Shown one piece after another: positions 47,485 through 56,466 of a DNA stretch of 64,000 nucleotides. Positions within the stretch are counted from its first letter, which is position 1. The number at the start of each line of letters is the position of its first letter. The stretch is from an uncultured beta proteobacterium (GTDB taxonomy: Bacteria; Pseudomonadota; Gammaproteobacteria; Burkholderiales; Burkholderiaceae_C). Both the position numbers and the translations under genes were made by a program. Under the pieces are notes generated by a model. That model saw nothing but the letters and a program-made list of their open reading frames with translations. It was not told where the DNA came from and did not search any database. Location: assembly GCA_903938815.1 (NCBI GenBank), contig CAJAES010000046.1, forward strand, positions 1 to 64,000, written 5' to 3'.

Positions 47485-49191
47485 ATGAGCTTCCAGCAAG
47501 GCCTGTCCGGCCTCAACGCGACGAGCAAGAACCTCGAGATCATCGGCAACAACATCGCCAACGCGAACACCTACGGCTCCAAGGTGGCGCGTGCCGAGTT
47601 CTCCGATGTGTACGCGGCCGCGCTCAGCGGCGCCGGCGGCAGCGCCATCGGTATCGGCGTCAACCTGGCTTCCGTGTCGCAGCAGTTCACGCAGGGCAAC
47701 ATCACGACCACCTCGAACCCGATGGATCTGGCGCTCAACGGCGCCGGCTTCTTCCAGGTGACCGATGGCAAGAGTCCGGTCACCTACAGCCGCAACGGCC
47801 AGTTCAAGGTGGACCGCGAAGGCTTCATCGTCAACAACAGCGCCCAGCGCCTGATGGGCTACCCGGCCGACGGCCTGGGCCAGATCCAGCCCGGCCAGGC
47901 TGCGGCCATCCAGCTGCCCACGGGCGGCATCGACCCGAACCAGACGACGCAGGTGAAGCTCGAGATGAACCTCGACTCCCGCCTCTCGACCACCAATCCC
48001 GCCTCCGTGGCGCGGGTGGCGGCCCAGACCAGCGCCGACGACATGGCGAGCCAGGCCGGCGAGTCCCTGACGTCCTCCAACACGGCGCTGACGGCCATGA
48101 CGTCGGCCATTCCCGGCAACCCGGCCGCGCTCGCTGCCTTCACGACCGCCCGCGACAATGCGGCCACAGCCTCCAGCCTGGCCGCTACGGCGGCCAGCGC
48201 CTATGGCACCTCCAGCCACGCCGACGCCACCACCGCCGCGAACAGCGCCCGCGCGGCGGCCGTCACGGCGCAGACCTCGGCGAATGCGGCCCTGACCTCC
48301 ATCGACGCCGCCCTGGCCGTCGACCCGGGCAACATCACGCTCGTCGCAGCGCGCACTCTCATGCAGGACGCAGTGACCGAAGCGACGGCGATGGTCGAGG
48401 ACGCGAATTCCCACGTCGCTGCGGTGTCCGGCGTGCCGGGCGCACAGACGGGGGCGCAGATCAACTTCAACGACGCGGACACCTACAACAACGCGACCTC
48501 GCTGACGGTCTTCGACGCCAAGGGTCAGGAGGTCGCGGTGACCTACTACTTCCAGAAGGCCGGCACCGACACCTGGAACGTCTATGCCACCGCCAACCGT
48601 GCCTCGGTCGCTGGCACCGATGCCTTGCCTCAGCCCGTGGCCACGCTGCAGTTCAGCGCCGACGGCAGCTCGGTGGTGTCGCCCAGCGGCACGGTGACGA
48701 TGAACGTGCCGGCGTCGACCAACGCCGCCGGCGCGGAAACCATGGCCATCACCGGCATCGAACTCAACGTGATGGGCGCCACCCAGTACGGCTCGGGCTT
48801 CGGAGTGACCGACATGAACCAGGACGGCTTCTCCGCCGGCCTGCTGACGGCTATCGCCATCGAGCCCAACGGCATCGTCTCGGCGCGCTATTCCAACGGC
48901 CAGTCGCGTCCGGCGGGCCAGATCGAGATCGCCACCTTCCGCAATCCGCAGGGCCTGCAGCCGATCGGCGACAACGGCTGGGCTCGCAGCTACACCTCGG
49001 GCGACCCTGTCGTGGGCGTGCCGGGCGACGGCAACCTCGGGGTGCTGCAGGCTGGCGCTCTGGAGGAATCGAACGTCGACATCACCGGCGAACTGGTCAA
49101 CATGATCACCGCGCAGCGCATCTACCAGGCCAACGCGCAGTCGATCAAGACCATCGACCAGGTGCTGCAGACCATCGTGAACCTGCGTTGA
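47485..49191 (+). CDS. flgE: Flagellar hook protein FlgE with a large Ala-rich insertion
   Basis: A 568-residue hook subunit, about 150 residues longer than most relatives. The N-terminus (SFQQGLSGLNATSKNLEIIG) and C-terminus (LVNMITAQRIYQANAQSIKT) are canonical. LDSRLSTTNPAS (to residue 174) should continue directly into INFNDADTYNNATSLTVFDA (from residue 326). Instead residues 175-324 are an Ala/Thr/Ser-rich, probably helical segment (AANSARAAAVTAQTSANAAL). The frame is intact, so the insertion is translated and should form an extra surface domain on the hook. Confidence 0.95.
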   Translation: MSFQQGLSGLNATSKNLEIIGNNIANANTYGSKVARAEFSDVYAAALSGAGGSAIGIGVNLASVSQQFTQGNITTTSNPMDLALNGAGFFQVTDGKSPVTYSRNGQFKVDREGFIVNNSAQRLMGYPADGLGQIQPGQAAAIQLPTGGIDPNQTTQVKLEMNLDSRLSTTNPASVARVAAQTSADDMASQAGESLTSSNTALTAMTSAIPGNPAALAAFTTARDNAATASSLAATAASAYGTSSHADATTAANSARAAAVTAQTSANAALTSIDAALAVDPGNITLVAARTLMQDAVTEATAMVEDANSHVAAVSGVPGAQTGAQINFNDADTYNNATSLTVFDAKGQEVAVTYYFQKAGTDTWNVYATANRASVAGTDALPQPVATLQFSADGSSVVSPSGTVTMNVPASTNAAGAETMAITGIELNVMGATQYGSGFGVTDMNQDGFSAGLLTAIAIEPNGIVSARYSNGQSRPAGQIEIATFRNPQGLQPIGDNGWARSYTSGDPVVGVPGDGNLGVLQAGALEESNVDITGELVNMITAQRIYQANAQSIKTIDQVLQTIVNLR

Positions 49192-49211
49192 TCGAACTGA
49201 CGGACTGAACC

Positions 49212-49940
49212 ATGGACCGCCTGATCTACCTGTCGATGACGGGCGCCAAGGCCACGATGCAGCGCCAGGAGGTGCTGGCGAACAACCTCGCCAACGCCTC
49301 GACGACCGGCTTCCGGGCCGAGCTGCAGGCCTTCCGTGCCGTGCCGATCCGCGGCGACGGGGCCAGCACACGGGTGTTCGCCCTCGAGAGCACTGTCGGG
49401 CACAACGCCGAATCGGGTGTCGTGCAGTCCACGGGCCGGCCTCTGGACGTTGCCATGAAGGGCAACGCATGGCTGGCGGTGCAGGCGCTCGACGGTACCG
49501 AGGCCTACACCCGCGCAGGCGCGCTGGACGTCGACCCCGAGGGCAACCTCGTCACCGCCACCGGGCTCCCGGTGCAGGGAGACGGCGGCCCCATCACGGT
49601 ACCGGCCGGCGCCGCCGTGACCATCGCGCCGGACGGCAGTGTGAGTGCTGCGGTCGGCAACGCGAACCCGCAGGTGGTGGGCCGGCTCAAGATGGTGACC
49701 CCCGAGGCGCCGCTGACCCGCGGCACCGACGGCCTGTTTCGCGGGCCCGACGGCGACCTGCCGGGCGACCCGCTGGCCCGGCTGCAGGACAGCGCGCTCG
49801 AGGGCAGCAACGTCAGTGCCGTCGAGACCATGGTGGCGATGATCGCCGCAGCGCGACAGTTCGAGCAGCAGATGAAGGCCCTGCAGGGGGCCGAGCAGCG
49901 CGACCAGGCGGCGCAGCGATTGCTGGGCACGGCGATCTGA
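49212..49940 (+). CDS. flgF: Flagellar proximal rod protein FlgF
   Basis: A 242-residue rod protein starting [20 protein letters not shown], with the rod motif [20 protein letters not shown] and the C-terminal [20 protein letters not shown]. It starts 20 nt after flgE. A terminator-like hairpin lies 30 nt after its stop. Confidence 0.95.
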   Translation: MDRLIYLSMTGAKATMQRQEVLANNLANASTTGFRAELQAFRAVPIRGDGASTRVFALESTVGHNAESGVVQSTGRPLDVAMKGNAWLAVQALDGTEAYTRAGALDVDPEGNLVTATGLPVQGDGGPITVPAGAAVTIAPDGSVSAAVGNANPQVVGRLKMVTPEAPLTRGTDGLFRGPDGDLPGDPLARLQDSALEGSNVSAVETMVAMIAAARQFEQQMKALQGAEQRDQAAQRLLGTAI

Positions 49941-49969
49941 CCGGAGATCTGTCCGCTCTCACTTGAAAG

Positions 49970-49997
49970 AACGCCGCAATCGCGGCGTTTTTCTTTG
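49970..49997 (+). terminator. Rho-independent terminator inside the flg operon, between flgF and flgG
   Basis: AACGCCGC, loop AATC and GCGGCGTT form an 8-bp stem followed by TTTCTTT. It is a complete intrinsic terminator in the 112-nt gap between two rod genes. Confidence 0.85.
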
Positions 49998-50052
49998 GAT
50001 GCGGGCCCTCAAGTTCCAGCGAACATCGCTGCAGGACTCCGGAGAACCGCTC

Positions 50053-50835
50053 ATGATCCGCTCACTGTGGATTGCCAAGACCGGCATGGAAGGCCAGCAG
50101 ACCAAGCTGGACACCGTGTCGAACAACCTCGCCAACGTCGGGACCAACGGGTTCAAGCGCGCAGGCGTCGTGTTCGAGGATCTGATGTACCAGAACCTGC
50201 GCCAGACCGGGGCCGCAGCCGGGGAGGGCACGTCGCTTCCCACCGGCCTGCAGGTGGGTCTGGGTGTGCGCGCCGCGGCCACCTCGCGCAGCTTCACGCA
50301 GGGCAACCTTGCCCAGACGGGCAACAGCTACGACCTCGCCATCAAGGGCCAGGGCTTCTTCCAGGTCCAGATGGCCGACGGCAGCACCGCCTACACGCGG
50401 GACGGCGCATTCCAGGTCAACGGCGACGGCGCGCTCGTCACGAATGCCGGCGATCCGGTGCAGCCGGCCATCACGATTCCGGCGAACGCGCTGTCCGTCA
50501 CGATCGCCAAGGACGGCACGGTCGGCGTTCTCCTGCCGGGCCAGTCTGCACCGACCACGGTGGGCCAGATCCAGACGGCGAACTTCGTCAACCCGGCAGG
50601 CCTGTCGCCTCGCGGCGGCAACCTGTACACCGAGACCGCGGCGTCTGGCGCGCCCAACGTCGGCGTTCCCGACAGCGAGGGACTCGGTTCCCTGCAGCAG
50701 GGCTACGTCGAGGGCAGCAACGTCAACGTCGTCGAGGAACTCGTGACGATGATTGCCACCCAGCGCGCCTACGAACTCAACTCCAAGGCCATCAGCACCT
50801 CCGACCAGATGCTGCAGCGCCTGTCCCAGCTGTGA
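50053..50835 (+). CDS. flgG: Flagellar distal rod protein FlgG
   Basis: A 260-residue rod protein of standard length. It starts [20 protein letters not shown] and has [20 protein letters not shown], the [20 protein letters not shown] core, and the C-terminal [23 protein letters not shown] 50053 follows GGAG; an in-frame upstream extension crosses the terminator hairpin and is rejected. Confidence 0.97.
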   Translation: MIRSLWIAKTGMEGQQTKLDTVSNNLANVGTNGFKRAGVVFEDLMYQNLRQTGAAAGEGTSLPTGLQVGLGVRAAATSRSFTQGNLAQTGNSYDLAIKGQGFFQVQMADGSTAYTRDGAFQVNGDGALVTNAGDPVQPAITIPANALSVTIAKDGTVGVLLPGQSAPTTVGQIQTANFVNPAGLSPRGGNLYTETAASGAPNVGVPDSEGLGSLQQGYVEGSNVNVVEELVTMIATQRAYELNSKAISTSDQMLQRLSQL

Positions 50836-50843
50836 ACGCCATC

Positions 50844-51521
50844 ATGAAGCGCCTGAACCTGAAGCTCGCCCTCCCGTTGGCCGCAATGCTGCTCGGCGGC
50901 TGCAACGCGACACTGTTCCCGCGCGTGGAAGTGGCCGACACCGCGCCGGTGGAGCCGCTCGTCGTCGAGACCCCGCGCGTGGCCAACGGCGCCATCTACC
51001 AGCAGGCCAGCTATCGGCCGCTGTTCGAGGATCACCGCGCCCGCCACGTGGGCGACATCATCGTGATCCGGATCGAGGAAATGATCAGCGCCACGCAGAA
51101 GGCTACCAGCTCGGTCGAGAAGACGGGCACGCTGGACGCCGCAGTCAGCGCGCTGCCCGGCATCCCGGCCAAGGCGTTCGCGCGCGGCACGGCAACGGCC
51201 AATTCCGCCAACACCTTCGAGGGCGCGGGCAGCACGGAATCCACCAACGACTTCAAGGGCAGCATCGCCGCCACTGTCACGCGCGTTCTGCCCAACGGTC
51301 ATCTCGTGATCACCGGCGAGAAGCAGATCGGCGTCAATGCCAGCGTGGACGTGATGCGGTTCTCGGGCCAGGTCGACCCGCGCAGCATCCAGCCCGGCAA
51401 CACGGTGGCCAGCACCCAGATCGCGAACGTCCGGCTCGAGCAACGCGGCCGCGGCCAGCAGGCCGAGGCGCAGGTGATCGGCTGGCTGTCGCGCGTCTTC
51501 CTCAGCGTCCTGCCGATATGA
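50844..51521 (+). CDS. flgH: Flagellar L-ring lipoprotein FlgH
   Basis: A 225-residue outer-membrane lipoprotein. The signal ends in the lipobox LLGGC with the lipidated Cys20. The body has YRPLFEDHRARHVGDIIVIR and PNGHLVITGEKQIGVNASVD of the L-ring family. It overlaps flgI by ATGA. Confidence 0.96.
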   Translation: MKRLNLKLALPLAAMLLGGCNATLFPRVEVADTAPVEPLVVETPRVANGAIYQQASYRPLFEDHRARHVGDIIVIRIEEMISATQKATSSVEKTGTLDAAVSALPGIPAKAFARGTATANSANTFEGAGSTESTNDFKGSIAATVTRVLPNGHLVITGEKQIGVNASVDVMRFSGQVDPRSIQPGNTVASTQIANVRLEQRGRGQQAEAQVIGWLSRVFLSVLPI

Positions 51522-52642
51522 GCTCCAGCCCCGACCGCCTGGTGCGGCGCCTCCTGATCCTGGCCGGTATCGCCGCGAGCGCGGCGCTGTGGTGGCCGCA
51601 TCAGGCCAGCGCTGCCCGGGTGAAGGAAGTGGCCAGCGTCCAGGGCGTTCGCAGCAACCAGCTGATCGGCTACGGCCTCGTGGTCGGCCTGGACGGCACC
51701 GGCGAGCAGAACGCCGTCACGGCGCAGAGCCTGTCGGCCCTGCTGCAGTCGCTCGGCGTCACCTTGCCGCCCGGCATCACGCCACAGGGTCGCAACACCG
51801 CTGCCGTGATGGTCACCGCCGATCTGCCGCCCTTCGCGCAGCCCGGCCAGACCATCGACATCAACGTGTCATCGATGGGCAGCGCCAAGAGCCTGCGCGG
51901 CGGCACGCTCGTGATGACGCCGCTGCGCGGTGCGGACGGCCAGATCTATGCGCTGGCACAGGGCAACCTGATCGTCGGCGGCGCCGGGGCGTCGGCCGGC
52001 GGCTCCAAGGTCACGATCAATCACCTCTCGGCCGGCCGCATACCTGCGGGTGCGACCGTGGAGCGCAGCGTGCCCACGCCGCTGCACGAGGGCGACATGG
52101 TCCAGCTCGACCTGCGCGCCATCGACTACAGCACCGCGCGCAGCGTGGCTGCCGCGATCAATCTCGCCAAGGGCGAGGGCAGCGCATTCGCCGTCGACGG
52201 CCGCACGGTCCAGGTGCGGGTGCCTCCCGGCGCGCAGTCGCGGGTGGGTTTTCTGGCCGACATCGAGAACCTGCAGGTGCAGATGGAGCGCCCTGCAGCG
52301 CGTGTGGTGCTGAATGCGCGAACGGGCTCGGTGGTCATGAACGAGGCCGTGACGCTGGCCGCCTGCGCTGTGGCGCACGGCAGCCTCTCGGTGACGATCA
52401 GCTCCACGCCGGTCGTCAGCCAGCCCAACGCCTTGTCGGGCGGGCAGACCGTCAGCGGCGAGAAGGCCGACATCGCGATCACGCAGCAGGCGGGTGCGCT
52501 GGTGAGCCTGCCTGCCGGCACGCAGCTGACCGATGTGGTGAAGGCGCTCAACTCGCTCGGCGCGACACCGCAGGACCTCCTCGCCATCCTGCAGGCGATG
52601 AAGGCCTCCGGCGCGCTGACCGCGGAACTGGAAGTCATCTGA
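51518..52642 (+). CDS. flgI: Flagellar P-ring protein FlgI
   Basis: A 374-residue periplasmic protein. A signal peptide (LILAGIAASAALWWPHQASA) precedes VKEVASVQGVRSNQLIGYGL and VVGLDGTGEQ. The C-terminus ends with LGATPQDLLAILQAMKASGA, as in other FlgI proteins. It shares start/stop overlaps with flgH and flgJ. Confidence 0.97.
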   Translation: MSSSPDRLVRRLLILAGIAASAALWWPHQASAARVKEVASVQGVRSNQLIGYGLVVGLDGTGEQNAVTAQSLSALLQSLGVTLPPGITPQGRNTAAVMVTADLPPFAQPGQTIDINVSSMGSAKSLRGGTLVMTPLRGADGQIYALAQGNLIVGGAGASAGGSKVTINHLSAGRIPAGATVERSVPTPLHEGDMVQLDLRAIDYSTARSVAAAINLAKGEGSAFAVDGRTVQVRVPPGAQSRVGFLADIENLQVQMERPAARVVLNARTGSVVMNEAVTLAACAVAHGSLSVTISSTPVVSQPNALSGGQTVSGEKADIAITQQAGALVSLPAGTQLTDVVKALNSLGATPQDLLAILQAMKASGALTAELEVI

Positions 52643-53499
52643 TGTCGAACAACGGCGTCGCCATCGACCAGCGCTCGCTGGATTCGCTGCGCTTTCGGGC
52701 CAACACCGACCCGAAGGCGGCAGTGAAGGAGGCCGCGCGGCAGTTCGAGGCACTGTTCATGAACGAGCTGATGAAGAGCATGCGCTCGACCACGCTCGAC
52801 AGCGGCCTGATGGAGGGCGGCGGCGGCGGAGAACTGGCCACCGGCATGCTGGACCAGCAGTTCGCAACCCAGTTGACGGGCATGAAGGGCGGCCTTTCGG
52901 AAGCCATCACGCGGCAACTCGAACGCCAGATGGGCATGACGCCCGGCCCGATTCCGGCCACCCGCGGCGCCAACCCGGTGCCCGCACCGCTGGACAAGCC
53001 GGCCGGTACGGCCGCACGCATTCCCGAGCGTGGCGCAGCAGGATTCGTGCAGCAGCACACGCGCGCCGCAGAGGCGGCCGAAGCCTCCACCGGCATCCCG
53101 GCTGCCTTCATGGTGGCCCAGGCGGCACACGAAACGGGCTGGGGCCGCAAGGAGATCCGGCACGCCGACGGTTCGCCCTCGTTCAATCTCTTCGGCATCA
53201 AGGCGGGCCCGGGCTGGAACGGCCCGACCGCCGAGATCACGACGACCGAGTTCATGGGCGGCGTGGCGCACAAGGTAACGGCCAAGTTCCGCGCCTACGG
53301 CAGCTACGAGGAGTCCTTTGCCGACTACGCCAGGATGATGAAGAACAGCCCGCGCTATGCCGGTGTGGCCCGGGCGGACACGGCCGGCGAGTTCGCGCAG
53401 GGTCTGCAGAAGGCAGGCTACGCCACCGACCCCGCCTACGCCGACAAGCTCACGCGCGTCATCAACACCACGCTGCGCCTGCAGCGCACACAAGGTTAA
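52642..53499 (+). CDS. flgJ: Rod cap and peptidoglycan hydrolase FlgJ
   Basis: A 285-residue two-domain protein. Residues 15-105 are the rod-capping domain (AARQFEALFMNELMKSMRST). After a Pro-rich linker, residues 135-285 are a glucosaminidase (AAHETGWGRKEI with the catalytic glutamate, FNLFGIKAG, YGSYEESFADYARMM). It opens the cell wall for rod passage. The ATG overlaps the flgI stop by one base. Confidence 0.96.
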   Translation: MSNNGVAIDQRSLDSLRFRANTDPKAAVKEAARQFEALFMNELMKSMRSTTLDSGLMEGGGGGELATGMLDQQFATQLTGMKGGLSEAITRQLERQMGMTPGPIPATRGANPVPAPLDKPAGTAARIPERGAAGFVQQHTRAAEAAEASTGIPAAFMVAQAAHETGWGRKEIRHADGSPSFNLFGIKAGPGWNGPTAEITTTEFMGGVAHKVTAKFRAYGSYEESFADYARMMKNSPRYAGVARADTAGEFAQGLQKAGYATDPAYADKLTRVINTTLRLQRTQG

Positions 53500-53502
53500 G
53501 CC

Positions 53503-55497
53503 ATGGGCGCGACGCCGCTGATGTCCCTGGGGATGCGCGCGATGGCGGCGAACTACGCCGCGTTGCAGGTCACGGGCCACAACATCGCGAACGCCAGCGT
53601 GCAGGGCTACTCGCGCCAGCGCGTCGAACTCGGCACCGCGCAAGGTCAGTTCAGCGGCGCCGGCTTCATCGGCAAGGGCTCGGATGTCCAGACCATCACG
53701 CGGGCGCACAACGCCTTCCTGACGCGCGAGGCCATGACCGTCAAGGGCCTCGCGGCCAAGGACGAGGCGCGCCTGATGCAACTGCAGCGGCTCGAGACGG
53801 TGTTTCCCATGGGCGAGCAGGGCGTGGGCCACTCGACGGTGCAGTTCCTGAACTCGATGAGCGACCTGGCCAGCCTGCCGGGTGACGCCTCGACCCGTCA
53901 GGTGGTGCTGGCGCGTGCCCAGGAGCTGGCAGCGCGGTTTGCCGATGCGGGGGGCCAGATCGACCAGATGCAGCACCTGCTGCGCGAGGACCTGAAGACC
54001 ACCGTTGCCAGCGTCAACGAGCTGACGAGCAACATCGCGGCCGTCAACCAGCAGATCGCGGCCGCCCGTGGCCTCGGCCAGCCGCCGAACGACCTGCTCG
54101 ACGCGCGCGACCAGCTGCTGTCGCGCCTGTCGTCGGAGATCGCCATCACCACCGTGATGGCCGAGGACGGCACCGTCGGCGTCTTCGCCGGTGGCGGCCA
54201 GCGACTGGTCCTGTCCAACGACGCGCAGCCGCTGGTGGTGGTCAACAGCGCCGGCGACCCCTCCCGCGCCGCGCTGGCCGTGCTGGACAACGGCGTTCCG
54301 CTGAGGCTGGACGAGACGATGCTCGGCGCCGGGCGCATCGCCGGCCTGCTGCAGTTCCAGAACAAGGACCTGGTCGACGCGCAGCTGCTGCTCGGCCAGA
54401 TGGCGGCCGCCGTGGGCGGCGCCGTGAATGCACAGCAGAAGCTGGGCCTCACGCTGCACCAGCCCGCCGGGTCGGTGCCGGCACAGGACATGTTCGGCAT
54501 CGGCCAGCCTCGCGCCCAGCCGATGGCGACGAATCAGAAGGATGCTGCCGGCAGGTATCTCGGTCAGGTGACCCTGACGATCACCCGCCCGTCGGAACTG
54601 CAGGCCAGCGAGTACGACTTCCGCGCCGATCCGGCCAACCCCGGGTCGTGGCAGGTCACGCGCCTGTCGGACGGCGTTGTGCGTCGGGTCCAGGACGGCG
54701 ACGAGATCGACGGATTCGTCATCGATGTCGGCACGCCACCGCCGTCGAGCACCGACAAGTTCCTGCTGCAGCCCGTGACGCGCGCCGCGGTGGACATGAG
54801 CGCACGCCTGACGGACCCGCGCGACATCGCGGCATCGTCGCCGCTGACCGCCAACGTCGCCGCAGGCAACACCGGCACTGCCAGCATCGCGTCGCTCACC
54901 ATCACCAGCGATCAGGTGAACCCGCAGCACTCGGCGAGCATCTCGTTCACGGACGCCAACGGAGCCTACAACTGGGAGCTTCGTGATCGGACGACCGGCG
55001 CGCTCGTCAACAGCGGCAGCGGTACGTGGAAGCCGGGCGACCCCCTTCCGAGCCCGCCGGACGCGGACATCAACGGCTTCTCGATGACCCTGACCGGCGT
55101 GCCGGCCAACGGCGACCAGCTCAACGTGGTCATGACGACCAACACCACGACCAACAACGGCAACGCGCTCGCGCTGGCGGCCCTGCGCGACCAGGGCATC
55201 GTGGGCCAGATGCGCCAGCTCGACGGCTCGCTGAGCAAGGGGTCCACGGCGTCCGATGCCTATGCCTCTGCGATGGCGGACATCGGCGTCAGGGTGCAGG
55301 GCGCCGATGCCATCTCGCAGATCTCGACATCGCTGGCCATCCAGGCCGAGCAGACACGCAGTTCCGAGGTCGGGGTCAACCTCGACGAGGAAGCCGCCAT
55401 GCTCATCCAGTACCAGCAGAGCTACCAGGCAGCCGCCAAGGTGCTGCAGATCGCGCAGTCGATCTTCGACACGCTGCTCAACGCCGCCGGCGCCTGA
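53503..55497 (+). CDS. flgK: Hook-filament junction protein FlgK
   Basis: A 664-residue hook-associated protein 1. It has the N-terminal LQVTGHNIANASVQGYSRQR, SMSDLASLPGDASTRQVVL, PNDLLDARDQLLSRLSSEIA and the C-terminal LDEEAAMLIQYQQSYQAAAK. The length lies at the upper end of the family because of an extended central domain. It starts 3 nt after flgJ. No CCGATA-type promoter was found upstream. Confidence 0.97.
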   Translation: MGATPLMSLGMRAMAANYAALQVTGHNIANASVQGYSRQRVELGTAQGQFSGAGFIGKGSDVQTITRAHNAFLTREAMTVKGLAAKDEARLMQLQRLETVFPMGEQGVGHSTVQFLNSMSDLASLPGDASTRQVVLARAQELAARFADAGGQIDQMQHLLREDLKTTVASVNELTSNIAAVNQQIAAARGLGQPPNDLLDARDQLLSRLSSEIAITTVMAEDGTVGVFAGGGQRLVLSNDAQPLVVVNSAGDPSRAALAVLDNGVPLRLDETMLGAGRIAGLLQFQNKDLVDAQLLLGQMAAAVGGAVNAQQKLGLTLHQPAGSVPAQDMFGIGQPRAQPMATNQKDAAGRYLGQVTLTITRPSELQASEYDFRADPANPGSWQVTRLSDGVVRRVQDGDEIDGFVIDVGTPPPSSTDKFLLQPVTRAAVDMSARLTDPRDIAASSPLTANVAAGNTGTASIASLTITSDQVNPQHSASISFTDANGAYNWELRDRTTGALVNSGSGTWKPGDPLPSPPDADINGFSMTLTGVPANGDQLNVVMTTNTTTNNGNALALAALRDQGIVGQMRQLDGSLSKGSTASDAYASAMADIGVRVQGADAISQISTSLAIQAEQTRSSEVGVNLDEEAAMLIQYQQSYQAAAKVLQIAQSIFDTLLNAAGA

Positions 55498-55511
55498 GGA
55501 AGGAATCCGAA

Positions 55512-56447
55512 ATGATCATGCGCATCGCGACCCAGAACACCTTCGACCGCGGGCTGTCGACGCTGCAGAAACGCCAGGGCGACATGGCGGAGATGCAGGA
55601 GAAGCTGACCAGCGGCAAGCGCGTGGCCCGGGCCAGCGACGACCCTGCGGCCGCTGCGCGGGCAGAGCGCGCGATGGTGGCCGATCTCCGCGCCAAGGCC
55701 GACCAGCGCTCCCTCGATGCCAGCCGCAACGCGATCCTCCAGGCCGAATCGGCCCTGGGCGACAGCGGCGAACTGCTTCAGCAGGCGCGCGAGTTCATGC
55801 TGTCCGCGGGCAACGCTTCGTACACCGATATCGAGCGCGACGGTCTCTCGAAGGCGATCAGCGGCCTGCGCAGCCAGTTGCTGTCCATCGCCAACCGCGG
55901 CGACGGCGCGGGCTCCTATCTGTTCGGTGGCCAGGGCGCGTCTCAGCCGCCGTTCATCGACACGCCTTCGGGTGTGCAATTTCGCGGTGACTCCGGTGCG
56001 AGCGTGACAGCCGGCTCGCAGCCGCTTCCACTCACTGTGGACGGCGGCAGCACCTGGCTGCAGGCCCCCGACCCGGACACCGCTGCCAACACTCTATCCA
56101 TCTTCAATGTGCTGGACCGGCTCGTCACGGAGCTCGCGACGCCCAACCGCACCAACGAGCAGATCACGCAGGGCGTGGCCGAGGGCGTGAAGGACCTGGA
56201 TGCGGTGTCGAACCACCTGCTGTCCGCGCGCTCCTACCTGGGCGAGACGCTCAACCGCACCGACGCGGTGGAGGTGCGCATCTCCCAGCAGGCGCTGATG
56301 GCTGCGGCCGAGCGCTCGGCCGCGGAGGATCTGGACATGGTGGAGGCCGTGTCGGATTTCCAGAGTCAGCAAACCGGATACGATGCTGCGCTGAAGGCGT
56401 ATTCCATGGTCCAGCGCCTGTCGCTGTTCGATTACATCAGCGGCTGA
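55512..56447 (+). CDS. flgL: Hook-filament junction protein FlgL
   Basis: A 311-residue hook-associated protein 3. It begins RIATQNTFDRGLSTLQKRQG, has EKLTSGKRVARASDDPAAAA (the flagellin-like D1 motif) and ends with ALKAYSMVQRLSLFDYI. The start is ATG 55512 or 55518. It completes the flgBCDEFGHIJKL order. Confidence 0.96.
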   Translation: MIMRIATQNTFDRGLSTLQKRQGDMAEMQEKLTSGKRVARASDDPAAAARAERAMVADLRAKADQRSLDASRNAILQAESALGDSGELLQQAREFMLSAGNASYTDIERDGLSKAISGLRSQLLSIANRGDGAGSYLFGGQGASQPPFIDTPSGVQFRGDSGASVTAGSQPLPLTVDGGSTWLQAPDPDTAANTLSIFNVLDRLVTELATPNRTNEQITQGVAEGVKDLDAVSNHLLSARSYLGETLNRTDAVEVRISQQALMAAAERSAAEDLDMVEAVSDFQSQQTGYDAALKAYSMVQRLSLFDYISG

Positions 56448-56466
56448 GTCCACGCGCCCACCCCTC

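Noticed and set aside
52126..54930. A 934-codon open frame on the minus strand
   Set aside because: It mirrors flgI, flgJ and flgK, which have full family support, and shows no recognisable motif.
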